DNA of 60,709 nucleotides from Bacilli bacterium. Lineage in GTDB: Bacteria; Bacillota_I; Bacilli_A; RF39; UBA660. The stretch spans positions 1-60,709 of the forward strand of contig JAFWJL010000003.1 of NCBI GenBank assembly GCA_017511605.1, given 5' to 3'. The notes under the pieces are model-generated. The model did not search any database, was not told where the DNA came from, and saw nothing but the letters and a program-made list of their open reading frames with translations. Both the position numbers and the translations under genes were made by a program. The stretch's first letter is position 1. Every line of letters starts with the position of its first letter. Shown here piece after piece: positions 25,021-33,518 of the stretch.

Positions 25021-25573
25021 TTCAATAAGATTAGCATCAGACTTACAAAGTGATAGTATTGTCGATGGACCAGGTCTAAGAACGGTAATATGGACTCAAG
25101 GGTGTGGACATAAATGTAAAGGGTGCCAAAATCCTCAAACATGGGATTTTAATGGAGGAGGAGAAGTGCCCCTTGAAATGGTATATGATGCTATCGATGA
25201 ATTAGAATGCCAAACAGGTATTACATTTAGTGGTGGAGATCCTATGTTTCAACCATATCCATGTAATGAAATAGCTAAATACTGTAAAAAGAAAGGATAC
25301 AATATCTGGGTTTATACAGGATTTACCTACGAAAAACTAATGGAAATGGCTGAAAAAGATAAGATATATATAGAATTTTTAAAGAATATAGATGTTTTAG
25401 TAGATGGACCTTTCATCCTAAAAGAAAGAAATTTGAATCTATTATTTAGAGGATCAACTAATCAAAGATTAATTGATGTTCCTAAATCATTAAAAGAGAA
25501 TAAAGTAGTTTTATTTGATGAATCAACTTATTTAGAAGAAGATAAGTTGAAAAGAAAAAAAACGTATATATAG
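25007..25573 (+). CDS. nrdG: Anaerobic ribonucleotide reductase-activating protein (radical SAM)
   Basis: A 188-residue radical SAM enzyme that generates the glycyl radical on NrdD using S-adenosylmethionine. The cluster motif is C33-x3-C37-x2-C40 in QGCGHKCKGCQNPQTWDF, preceded by the DGPGLRTVIW segment typical of NrdG. FSGGDPM near residue 75 is the SAM-contacting GGE-like motif. Its start lies inside the small glycyl-radical gene (ATGGAACAAATT), which fits that protein being its direct substrate. Terminator follows. Confidence 0.9.
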   Translation: MEQINSIRLASDLQSDSIVDGPGLRTVIWTQGCGHKCKGCQNPQTWDFNGGGEVPLEMVYDAIDELECQTGITFSGGDPMFQPYPCNEIAKYCKKKGYNIWVYTGFTYEKLMEMAEKDKIYIEFLKNIDVLVDGPFILKERNLNLLFRGSTNQRLIDVPKSLKENKVVLFDESTYLEEDKLKRKKTYI

Positions 25574-25596
25574 GAGTATTGTCTAATACTCCTTTT
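25573..25596 (+). terminator. Rho-independent terminator of the nrd operon
   Basis: Stem GGAGTATT/AATACTCC with loop GTCT and four T's. Confidence 0.8.
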
Positions 25597-25627
25597 ATAT
25601 AGAAAATATAGTAGTAGGGTGGTAAAT

Positions 25628-26227
25628 ATGGTAGAATTTGAAAAGTATATTAAAGTAAGTAATGGTAGAATGATAAAATTTAGTGTTCATGAACATAATG
25701 AGTATGATCCAAAAACTTACTTAATTGAAGAATATTTTATGGAAAACGACGAAATAACAAAGAATTATAGGATGAGTAAAAATGGTGGATATAGTTTTTC
25801 TGGTTGGCTTAATGTCGGTGCTGAAGAAAAAGCTAAAATAGACACTATCTCATATGAATTCGACGTTAATAATCCACTATATATTCCCATACTGCATAAT
25901 CTACTATATGATCAAGACTGTTATACAATCTATGATGAAAATAAAGATGCTTTTGCCGAAAAATATCTAGTTTTTACAAAGATTGAAAATAAAATTATCT
26001 TAACTTTCTTAAATACTTTGAAAGAAGATAATTTAGATAAGAAATTCAGTATCTCAACACATGATAATGATTTAAAATTAAAATACTTCTTTGAAGAACT
26101 AATTCAAACATTATATTTAGAAAAACGTCAGATATCAATAGAAGAATATCTTATAGATTATAGAGGTATAGAAGACGAAGAAGTAAAGAAATATATGAAG
26201 ATTTATATACCTAGAGATAAACAATAA
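25628..26227 (+). CDS. Hypothetical cytoplasmic protein
   Basis: 199 residues from ATG 25628 (AGGGTGG ribosome site 5 bases upstream; the in-frame GTG at 25619 overlaps that site). No signal or membrane segment. The protein is mixed alpha/beta and acidic, with a conserved-looking aromatic core (GGYSFSGWLNVGAEE near 55) and a helical C terminus. I recognise no domain. It lies between two terminators and forms its own unit. No function can be proposed. Confidence 0.5.
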   Translation: MVEFEKYIKVSNGRMIKFSVHEHNEYDPKTYLIEEYFMENDEITKNYRMSKNGGYSFSGWLNVGAEEKAKIDTISYEFDVNNPLYIPILHNLLYDQDCYTIYDENKDAFAEKYLVFTKIENKIILTFLNTLKEDNLDKKFSISTHDNDLKLKYFFEELIQTLYLEKRQISIEEYLIDYRGIEDEEVKKYMKIYIPRDKQ

Positions 26228-26250
26228 AGAGCAATACCATTGCTCTTTTA
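26226..26250 (+). terminator. Rho-independent terminator
   Basis: A 10-bp perfect stem AAAGAGCAAT/ATTGCTCTTT, loop ACC, then T's. Confidence 0.85.
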
Positions 26251-26253
26251 TAG

Positions 26254-26262
26254 TGTTATAAT
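26254..26262 (+). promoter_or_regulatory. Extended -10 promoter
   Basis: TGTTATAAT directly after the terminator, giving a leader of about 95 bases for the LysM gene. No clear -35. Confidence 0.5.
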
Positions 26263-26363
26263 ATGATAGAAATAATGAATCATTGAATTTATATTTATTA
26301 AGAATTTACAAAATAAATAATTAGTAGTATTATATAGTACTAATTTCTATAGGAGGTGGGATA

Positions 26364-27734
26364 ATGGCTAAAATTCAAATCATTAAGAAAAAAGATAGTA
26401 CTGAATACAAGTATATCATTAAAAATGATAAAGATGATATAACTTATATATCTGAAAATGTATTTACAACACAAAAAGAAGCATTAGAAGCAGCAAGAAA
26501 ACATTTTAATAACATTCCATCTCCTGTCCATGTAACCAAAACAGAACATACACATACACCGATTAAAAAAGAAAAGAAATTTGAAATAAAAAAACTACAT
26601 ATTACAGATGGAGGTTATAGATTACTAAGTGCTGGTATAGTACTAACTATTGTGGCAACTTCAATGTGTGGTATTAGAAAAATTATAAGAGATATAAAAT
26701 CAAAATTACCAGAAGTTTCAGAAACTAACATTGAAATGGATAATTATGAAAATAGTATTTTAATTACCAGTCATGATTGTAACTTTAAAAATATTCATGT
26801 AGTCATAAGAACAGCAAAAAATGAAACTATAGGAGTAGGTGCTACTACTTCAGATATGCTTACCAGATTAGGTGTATCAAATGAAATAGTAGGAAAAGAT
26901 AGTGATTTATCTCAAAAGGTATCAAATGCAATAAAAAATACTGACGCCAACATAGTAGTAATTAATCTAGAAGCAGGATATGAAAATGGTAAAAATAATA
27001 CTTCTATTATCATGGGAGATTCATCCAATAGAAGAAAATATTCATCAGATATACTAACTTCTTGTATTAATGCATCTTTGAATGAATATTCATTAGATCC
27101 AATAATAAGAAGTGGACAAGGTTCAGGTATATGGAGATCACAAACATACATAGAAGAAGAATTAAATAATTCGGCTCTAATAAACGACGTTAGTCAATTA
27201 ACAATAGATTTGCCAATAGAAGTAGGTAAAAATGAAATTCTTAAAAATGATGCGGCAGCATCAATAGTAGAAGGTATAATGCGTTGGACAACTCTAGATG
27301 TAACAGAACGTTATAAAAATGTATATTACACAGCACAATATGGTGATACTATTGTTTCTATTTCAGATGATTTCGGTATATCAATTAAAGATATGGAAAT
27401 AAATAGTGATATTAATATGCATAAAGGTGTAAAAGTTGGTAATACCATATTAGTAGGAAAAATACCTATGGTAGCTACTAATAATGTAAGAGTATATAAT
27501 CCATGTACTACAATAGATCCAACTAATATTGAAGAAATTATTAATACATATACAGTTCAAAGTGGTGATACTCTAACAAAAATAGCTAATATGTATGGAG
27601 TAAAACCAGAAGATATAATAGTTCCAAGTGGTAATCCAAATAATATATATATTGGTGATACTTTATATATAACTACATATAGCTTATATGAAACACACAA
27701 AAAAACAGATTATATATTAGAAAAACAAATATAA
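26364..27734 (+). CDS. Membrane-anchored LysM protein
   Basis: 456 residues. An N-terminal cytoplasmic part (1-90) ends in a membrane segment (about 91-108). An extracellular domain of about 190 residues follows, whose NIVVINLEAGYENGKNN strand and NEYSLDPIIRSGQGSG element are reminiscent of an amidase-like alpha/beta fold, without a metal site that I can confirm. Two LysM domains close the protein: YYTAQYGDTIVSISDDFGIS near 325 and YTVQSGDTLTKIANMYGV near 393. LysM binds peptidoglycan, so this links membrane and wall. The ribosome site is a consensus AGGAGGTGG. The middle domain could also be non-catalytic. Confidence 0.7.
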   Translation: MAKIQIIKKKDSTEYKYIIKNDKDDITYISENVFTTQKEALEAARKHFNNIPSPVHVTKTEHTHTPIKKEKKFEIKKLHITDGGYRLLSAGIVLTIVATSMCGIRKIIRDIKSKLPEVSETNIEMDNYENSILITSHDCNFKNIHVVIRTAKNETIGVGATTSDMLTRLGVSNEIVGKDSDLSQKVSNAIKNTDANIVVINLEAGYENGKNNTSIIMGDSSNRRKYSSDILTSCINASLNEYSLDPIIRSGQGSGIWRSQTYIEEELNNSALINDVSQLTIDLPIEVGKNEILKNDAAASIVEGIMRWTTLDVTERYKNVYYTAQYGDTIVSISDDFGISIKDMEINSDINMHKGVKVGNTILVGKIPMVATNNVRVYNPCTTIDPTNIEEIINTYTVQSGDTLTKIANMYGVKPEDIIVPSGNPNNIYIGDTLYITTYSLYETHKKTDYILEKQI

Positions 27735-27764
27735 AAAAAGATATAGATATATCTTCTTTTTTTT
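27734..27764 (+). terminator. Rho-independent terminator
   Basis: Stem AAGATAT/ATATCTT with loop AGAT and a long T-tract. Confidence 0.75.
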
Positions 27765-27772
27765 GCTATAAT
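27764..27772 (+). promoter_or_regulatory. Extended -10 promoter with a very short leader
   Basis: TGCTATAAT ends only 16 bases before the ATG at 27789, so the transcript would start about 10 bases or fewer before the gene. Confidence 0.5.
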
Positions 27773-27788
27773 AAAGTTGGTGAAGTAT

Positions 27789-28382
27789 ATGAGTAAGAAA
27801 AAATTAGCGTTAATTGTAAATATTATTATATTAGTATTAGAATTAATAGCGTTTGGAAAGAGTTTGTTTACTGAGCATAGCATTGCAGTAGAGTATTATA
27901 CAAATGATAGTAATATCATAGCTTTAATAAGTTCGTTATTATTTATAATATTCTACAGTAAAGAGAAAGAATTTGTAAAAGACATAAGATTTGTATCTAC
28001 AAGTTGTCTAACAGTAACATTCCTAGTAGTAATATTTGTATTATGTCCAATGTATAATTTTAACTATAAATTATTAATGTTCACTGATAATTTCTTAATA
28101 TTCCATACAATAGTACCTATACTTAGTATATTCTCATATATCGCATTAGAAGACAGAAGTAGTAAGAATTATTTATGTCTAGTATTTACTATTATATATT
28201 CAATTGTTCTAGTAACATTAAATATATTAAATTTAGTAAAAGGACCATATCCATTCTTAATGGTAACTACTCAAAATCCATTAATGTCACTGTTATGGGG
28301 TGTAATTATAATAGGTGGAAGCTACGTAATAGGAATTTGTCTTAATACTTTAAATAAAAAAATAAAAGGTAAAAGGAGCTAA
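27789..28382 (+). CDS. Multi-pass membrane protein (Pr6Pr-like)
   Basis: 197 residues from ATG 27789, with about six hydrophobic segments. YYTNDSNIIALISSLLF near residue 36 and HTIVPILSIFSYIALED near 110 resemble the Pr6Pr family of six-segment membrane proteins, whose role is unknown. GPYPFL near 157 is a further family-like element. The ribosome site is weak (GGTGA) and the leader is very short. The coding end lies inside a hairpin. It is a single-gene unit. Confidence 0.6.
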   Translation: MSKKKLALIVNIIILVLELIAFGKSLFTEHSIAVEYYTNDSNIIALISSLLFIIFYSKEKEFVKDIRFVSTSCLTVTFLVVIFVLCPMYNFNYKLLMFTDNFLIFHTIVPILSIFSYIALEDRSSKNYLCLVFTIIYSIVLVTLNILNLVKGPYPFLMVTTQNPLMSLLWGVIIIGGSYVIGICLNTLNKKIKGKRS

Positions 28383-28396
28383 CGACGTAGCTCCTT
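28373..28396 (+). terminator. Terminator-like hairpin overlapping the stop codon
   Basis: Perfect 9-bp stem AAGGAGCTA/TAGCTCCTT with loop ACGACG. The T-run after it is weak. Confidence 0.6.
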
Positions 28397-28407
28397 AATC
28401 TATATAC

Positions 28408-28442
28408 AGAGGATCTTCACATTATACAGTGAACCTTCCTCT
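28408..28442 (+). other. Interrupted stem-loop upstream of prfB
   Basis: Outer stem AGAGG/CCTCT and inner stem TTCAC/GTGAA separated by a small internal loop. It has no T-run. A TATAAT box follows directly (28445-28450). The role is unknown. Confidence 0.45.
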
Positions 28443-28509
28443 AATATAATATATGTATATTTTTTAAAATGATACCAAAAATATTAAAAAGAACCATAAA
28501 GGAGAATAT

Positions 28510-29608
28510 ATGGATACAAGAGAAGAAAATAGAGTGTTAGATAATAATTTAGAAAAAATAAATGATTTATGGAGGTCACTTTGACATTCCAAATAAAAAA
28601 GAAGAAATAGATAAACTACAAAAAGAAACAGAAAATCCTAGTTTTTGGAATAATAGAGAAAAAGCTGAAGAAATTTTATCTAAACAAAAAGAATTAAAAG
28701 AATTAGTAAATAGTATAGAAAGTTTAAAAGTAGAAATAGAATCTACTTTAGAAGTCATAAAATTATTAGAAATAGAACCTGATGATAACTTATATGAAGA
28801 AATAAAAGAAACTACTAAAAAAATAAATGAACAAGTAGATAAACTAAGTTTATTATTAATGTTAAATGGACCATATGATAAGTGTGATTGCGTATTAGAA
28901 ATACATCCAGGTGCAGGAGGAACAGAATCTTGTGACTGGGCTAGTATGCTATATAGAATGTATTTAAGATATTGTGAAAAAAAGAATTTTAAAGTAGAAA
29001 TATTAGACTATCAAGATGGTGAAGAAGCAGGTATTAAAAGTGTTTCTATATTAGTTAAAGGATTAAATGCTTATGGATATCTAAAAAATGAAAAAGGTGT
29101 TCATAGATTAGTGAGATTATCACCATTTGATTCAAATAATAGAAGACATACATCTTTTGCATCAGTAGAAATAACACCAGAAATAGAACAAGATAATACA
29201 ATAGAAATAGATGAAAAAGATTTAAAAATAGATGTTTATAGATCTACAGGAGCTGGTGGACAAGGTGTAAATACAACAGATTCTGCAGTAAGAATCACAC
29301 ATTTACCTACAAAAATAGTAGTAACTTGTCAAAATGAAAGAAGTCAAATTCAAAACAAAGAACAAGCACTTCGTGTATTAAAAAATAAACTATTACTAAA
29401 GAAAATAGAAGAACAAGAAGAAGAATTAAATAGAATAAAAGGAATACAAAGTAATATTGATTTTGGATCACAAATACGAAGTTATGTAATGCATCCATAT
29501 TCAATGGTAAAAGATCATAGAACAAATGTAGAAACAAGTAATGTTTCTAAAGTATTAGATGGAGATATTGATTTATTTATAGAGAGTAATTTAAAAAAGG
29601 GGTTATAA
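28510..29608 (+). CDS. prfB: Peptide chain release factor 2, with programmed +1 frameshift
   Basis: RF2 ends translation at UGA and UAA. The gene starts at ATG 28510 (ribosome site AAAGGAG) and reads 24 codons to CTT (28579-28581), then meets TGA (28582-28584). A +1 slip at CTT continues at GAC 28583 and gives a 365-residue protein, the normal RF2 length. The anticodon-like tripeptide SPF lies in LVRLSPFDSNNRR, and the peptidyl-tRNA hydrolysis motif GGQ in STGAGGQGVN. The slip makes RF2 levels self-regulating. A reading that starts at ATG 28562 would be an artefact of ignoring the frameshift. Confidence 0.95.
28570..28585 (+). promoter_or_regulatory. RF2 programmed frameshift site
   Basis: The order is an internal ribosome-binding-like GGAGG, three bases TCA, the slippery CTT, stop TGA, then C. 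This is the same arrangement as the classic CUU UGA C site of bacterial prfB genes. Confidence 0.95.
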
Positions 29609-29609
29609 T

Positions 29610-30479
29610 ATGAATTTGTTTTCTAAAAACAAAAATATCATAGTAAAAAGACAGTCCCTAGTAAAAAGAATTTTAGAATTCGTACTAGGGTGTTTTGTTG
29701 TGGCCTTTTCTTATAATATTTTTATAGCTCCCAATGGTATAGTTCCAGGAGGAGTTGGAGGTATAGCCATTATAATTAATAAGTTATTTAATATAGATAA
29801 TGCTATTACCATATTTATATTAAATATATTTTTATTAATATTAAGTCTTATTCTTTTAGGAAAAGAAAAAACAAAAGCATCAGTATTAGGAACAATACTA
29901 TTTCCTATAATGGTAAAAATTACAGAAAACTTAAATGTATGGTTACAAATAGATACATCGAAAATTCTACTATCATCCATAAGTGGAGCAATACTTTTTG
30001 GAATAGGTGCTGGATTGATATTTAGAGCCGGCTTTACCACAGGAGGAACAGATATTATAAACCAAATATTATCTAAATATCTAAAAATAACAATAGGTAA
30101 AAGTATGTTATTAAGTGATGGATTGATAGTAATATTCTCTGTATTTATATTTGGAATAAATCATATGTTATATTCAATTTTAGCATTGTATATAATTAGT
30201 TTAATATCAGATAAAGTAGTATTAGGAATATCTGATAGTAAGATGTTTCTTATTGTTACAGATAGAGATGAAGAAGTAAAAGACTATATAATTAAAAAAC
30301 TAGGTCATACAGTAACAGTATTTAAAGGAAAAGGTGGATATAAAAGAGAAAAGGATGATGTCCTAATGGCAATTCTTCCTACTAAAGACTATTATCTATT
30401 AAGAGATGGTATTAGAAAAATAGATAAAGAAGCGTTTTATATAATCACAGACACATATGAAGTATTTGGAGGTGAGTAA
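29610..30479 (+). CDS. YitT family membrane protein (DUF161/DUF2179), copy 1
   Basis: A 289-residue protein with five to six membrane segments in the first 200 residues. NIFIAPNGIVPGGVGGIAIII near 40 and the RAGFTTGGTDIINQILSKY motif near 135 are typical of the YitT family. The C-terminal soluble DUF2179 domain starts near 215 (VTDRDEEVKDYIIKKLGHTVT). Its role is unproven in the family. It starts two bases after the prfB stop and is followed directly by a second member of the family. Confidence 0.8.
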   Translation: MNLFSKNKNIIVKRQSLVKRILEFVLGCFVVAFSYNIFIAPNGIVPGGVGGIAIIINKLFNIDNAITIFILNIFLLILSLILLGKEKTKASVLGTILFPIMVKITENLNVWLQIDTSKILLSSISGAILFGIGAGLIFRAGFTTGGTDIINQILSKYLKITIGKSMLLSDGLIVIFSVFIFGINHMLYSILALYIISLISDKVVLGISDSKMFLIVTDRDEEVKDYIIKKLGHTVTVFKGKGGYKREKDDVLMAILPTKDYYLLRDGIRKIDKEAFYIITDTYEVFGGE

Positions 30480-30480
30480 A

Positions 30481-31320
30481 TTGAATAAAATTAAAACTAA
30501 AGCATATAGAGTTTTCTTAATAACAGCAGCTCTATTAATAAGTTCAATAGTTTATAACTTAATATTATTACCCCTAAAATTAGTAACAGGTGGAGTAAGT
30601 TCATTAGCTACAATTACTAATTATTTATATAGTATTAATCCAGCAATTATGATCTTCATATTATCCGCAGCAACTTTACTATTAAGTTATATGTATTTGG
30701 GAAAAGATAAAACAATGGGATCTATATATGGATGTATAGTAAGCCCATTACTAGTTCAATTAACTTCACCAATAAGAGATATAGTAATAATAGATACAAC
30801 TGATGTACTACTAGTTATATTATTTGCTGGTATACTAAGTGGTATAGCTAGTGCTCTAATGTATAAAAGTGGATATAGTAGTGGAGGATATTCTACAATA
30901 ATTCAAATATTATTCTATAAACTAAAAGTACCTAGAGCAAAATCAACATTAGTATTAAGCGGAGCTACTGTATTATTAGGATCATATTTCTTTGGATTAA
31001 CTAATGCATTATATGCAATTATATATATTTATATAGAAAGTATTGTAATGGATAAGGTATTATTAGGAATTTCTAATAATAAAGCTTTTTATATAATCAC
31101 AGAAAAAGAAAAAGAAGTAAAAGAATATATAATAGAAAGCTTAAAACATACAGTAACTACTTTTGATGTAAAAGGAGGATACCTAGAAGATAAACGAAGA
31201 GTAATGCTGACAGTAATTCCATCAAGAGAATATTATAGATTAACAGAAGGTATAAAAAGTATTGATAAAAATGCTTTCTTTGTAGTTACAGATTCCTACC
31301 AAGTAGAAGGAGCTAAATAA
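30481..31320 (+). CDS. YitT family membrane protein (DUF161/DUF2179), copy 2
   Basis: 279 residues from TTG 30481, chosen because GGAGGTG lies seven bases upstream. An in-frame ATG at 30457 falls inside the previous gene and has no ribosome site. The layout matches copy 1: membrane segments, the LMYKSGYSSGGYSTIIQILFYK motif (family GG...D becomes GGYST here), and a DUF2179 domain (ITEKEKEVKEYIIESLKHTVT). The Asp of the GGTD motif is replaced, so the two copies may not be equivalent. Confidence 0.8.
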   Translation: MNKIKTKAYRVFLITAALLISSIVYNLILLPLKLVTGGVSSLATITNYLYSINPAIMIFILSAATLLLSYMYLGKDKTMGSIYGCIVSPLLVQLTSPIRDIVIIDTTDVLLVILFAGILSGIASALMYKSGYSSGGYSTIIQILFYKLKVPRAKSTLVLSGATVLLGSYFFGLTNALYAIIYIYIESIVMDKVLLGISNNKAFYIITEKEKEVKEYIIESLKHTVTTFDVKGGYLEDKRRVMLTVIPSREYYRLTEGIKSIDKNAFFVVTDSYQVEGAK

Positions 31321-31321
31321 T

Positions 31322-32746
31322 ATGATAGATTTAACATTAGTAGTACTTGGACAAATAGAAGAATCTATAAATAATAATTTAGAAATACTTCCTGCAAATG
31401 AAAATAATATAAAAGAAGTAATAAAAAAAGCAAAAGGAAAGTATATAGCATTTCTTTCAGATAAAGATTCTATTACAGAAAACTATATAGAAACAATATT
31501 AGAAAAATCTCAGGAAGAATTTGATTATTGTTTTATTAATTATGATTATCAAATAGATAAAAATAAAAAAGTATTAGAAAATCCAGAAGAATTAAAGAAA
31601 ATAAAACCTTATTATAAAGAATATATATTTTCTTTTATATTTAATAAAGAAAAACTACAAAAGTTAATAGATATAGTTAATAAAGACATATTTAATGAAT
31701 TAATAGATAAAGAATTTAATAACGGAACTTCTATAAAAGAAGTAATTTATTACCATGATATTAATCAAGATAAAAGATTAAATAATTTTATATATAGTGA
31801 TGTTAAAGATAAAGTATATTGTAAGAATATTATTTATGTAGCCGATGGTTGTAATGGAATGTTTAATGGTTATATAAGTTGGGTAAGACAATTAGGTAAA
31901 TGCTATAAAGATAAATATGAAATTATTATTTTATATGATGAAATAAGTAATATAACAAAACAATCTTTTGAACAATACTTCAAATGTCTAAAAAGAGAAA
32001 TAAATACAATTTATATATGCGATAGATTATTAGTAACATATTCAAGTTATTTTTATCCTAAGAATATAGTTAATCTGGATAAAAACTATCTATTTATTCA
32101 TGGTAATATGTCTGATTATGAAAATGCAGTTAAATATCATGATGATATATATACTAACTATGTAGCAGTTTCAAAAATATGTGCAGAAAAAGCAAAAGGA
32201 TATTATCCTACAGAAACAATTGAATATGCATTAAATCCATATAAATTAGATACAGAAGTTAAGAAAAGAATGAAATTGACTTCTACACTAAGGTCTACTC
32301 CAGTAAAGAGACTAGATAGAATAGAAAAAATGGCCAAATTAATGGATGAATTAGAAATACCATATACATGGGAAGTATTTACTGATAAAAATGAAAATAC
32401 AAATGTAAGTGGATTAATATATAGACAAAGAATTCCTAATCCATTACCATATGTAAAAGATAGTGATTACTTTGTATTATTAAGTGATTCTGAATCATTT
32501 AGTTATTCAGTATTAGAAGCATTATCTGTTAATACTAAAGTAGTAGTAACACCACTTCCTGTATATAATGAAATAGGTGTATTAGAAGATGAAAACTCAA
32601 TAGTAATACCATTTGAATATTTTAATGATGAAAATGTTGATAAACTAAAAGAAGTAATATTAGCTATGTATGAAGTAATGGATAAACCAATAGAATATAA
32701 TGACCAAGAAGTACTACAAAATAGCTATAATGAAATATTTACATAA
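31322..32746 (+). CDS. Two-domain glycosyltransferase
   Basis: 474 residues, cytoplasmic. The first 150 residues resemble part of a GT-A (family 2) domain (KGKYIAFLSDKDSITENYI, with the usual DxD position reading DKD). Residues about 165-474 are a GT-B/family 4-like domain with a sugar-nucleotide site near YFVLLSDSESFSYSVLEAL (the E-x7-E region). The product could be a wall or surface polysaccharide. It starts two bases after the second YitT gene and ends in a strong terminator, making it the last gene of the prfB operon. Confidence 0.65.
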   Translation: MIDLTLVVLGQIEESINNNLEILPANENNIKEVIKKAKGKYIAFLSDKDSITENYIETILEKSQEEFDYCFINYDYQIDKNKKVLENPEELKKIKPYYKEYIFSFIFNKEKLQKLIDIVNKDIFNELIDKEFNNGTSIKEVIYYHDINQDKRLNNFIYSDVKDKVYCKNIIYVADGCNGMFNGYISWVRQLGKCYKDKYEIIILYDEISNITKQSFEQYFKCLKREINTIYICDRLLVTYSSYFYPKNIVNLDKNYLFIHGNMSDYENAVKYHDDIYTNYVAVSKICAEKAKGYYPTETIEYALNPYKLDTEVKKRMKLTSTLRSTPVKRLDRIEKMAKLMDELEIPYTWEVFTDKNENTNVSGLIYRQRIPNPLPYVKDSDYFVLLSDSESFSYSVLEALSVNTKVVVTPLPVYNEIGVLEDENSIVIPFEYFNDENVDKLKEVILAMYEVMDKPIEYNDQEVLQNSYNEIFT

Positions 32747-32751
32747 AACTA

Positions 32752-32779
32752 AAAAAAGGAATTGTAATTCCTTTTTTTC
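32752..32779 (+). terminator. Rho-independent terminator
   Basis: Stem AAAAAGGAAT/ATTCCTTTTT followed by T's. Confidence 0.85.
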
Positions 32780-32791
32780 TATTAAAAGTTA

Positions 32792-32800
32792 TGTTATAAT
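32792..32800 (+). promoter_or_regulatory. Extended -10 promoter for ftsEX
   Basis: TGTTATAAT, 29 bases upstream of ftsE, right after a terminator. Confidence 0.65.
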
Positions 32801-32828
32801 GAAATAGTTAAGGTGGTGAATAAAATAG

Positions 32829-33518
32829 ATGGACTTAATAAGAGTAAAAAATGTAGAAAAGAAATATAAGAATGGGGTAACAGCCATCTATGATTTAAAC
32901 TTAGCAATAGAAAAAGGATCATTTGTATTCGTAATTGGTGGTTCAGGTAGTGGTAAATCTACCTTTATAAAATTACTATATAGAGAAGAAAAACCAACTA
33001 AAGGACAAGTAATAGTTGGAGGACTTGATGTTGCTAAACTAAAAAATAAAAAGGTATATAAATTAAGAAGAAAATTAGGAATAGTATTCCAAGATTATAG
33101 ATTATTGCCAAAACTTACAGTATATGAAAATGTAGCTTTTGCATTAGAATGCATTGGTGAAAAGAAAGATACTATAAGAGTTAAAGTATTAAAAGCATTA
33201 GAAGATGTAGGATTAAAAAATAAAGTTCATGAATATCCAGATAATTTATCAGGAGGAGAACAACAAAGAGTTGCTATTGCAAGAGCTATAGTAAACGATC
33301 CAAAATTACTACTATGCGACGAACCTACTGGAAATCTAGATCCAGAAAAGAGTATGGAGATAATGAAAGTCCTAGAAGATATTAACAAAACAAGAGGAAC
33401 AACTATTATCATGGCAACACATGATAAAGAAATAGTAAACAAGATGAAGAAACAAGTTATTACTTTAAAAGATGGACATCTAGTAAAATTTAAACAGAAA
33501 GGAACGTATGCAGAATGA
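32829..33518 (+). CDS. ftsE: Cell-division ATP-binding protein FtsE
   Basis: A 229-residue ABC ATPase. Walker A GGSGSGKST (near 38), Q-loop in VFQDYRLL, signature LSGGEQQR (near 137), Walker B LLLCDEPTGNLDP (near 158). With FtsX it forms a membrane complex that does not transport but relays ATP-driven shape changes to a wall hydrolase at the division site. The ribosome site is AAGGTGGTGA. The stop overlaps the ftsX start (ATGA), so the two are made in equal amounts. Confidence 0.95.
   Translation: MDLIRVKNVEKKYKNGVTAIYDLNLAIEKGSFVFVIGGSGSGKSTFIKLLYREEKPTKGQVIVGGLDVAKLKNKKVYKLRRKLGIVFQDYRLLPKLTVYENVAFALECIGEKKDTIRVKVLKALEDVGLKNKVHEYPDNLSGGEQQRVAIARAIVNDPKLLLCDEPTGNLDPEKSMEIMKVLEDINKTRGTTIIMATHDKEIVNKMKKQVITLKDGHLVKFKQKGTYAE

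Noticed and set aside
28562..29608. prfB starting at ATG 28562
   Set aside because: That start ignores the upstream ribosome site and the frameshift signal; the true protein begins at 28510.
30457..30480. ATG start for the second YitT gene inside the first
   Set aside because: No ribosome site; TTG 30481 has a consensus site at the right distance.
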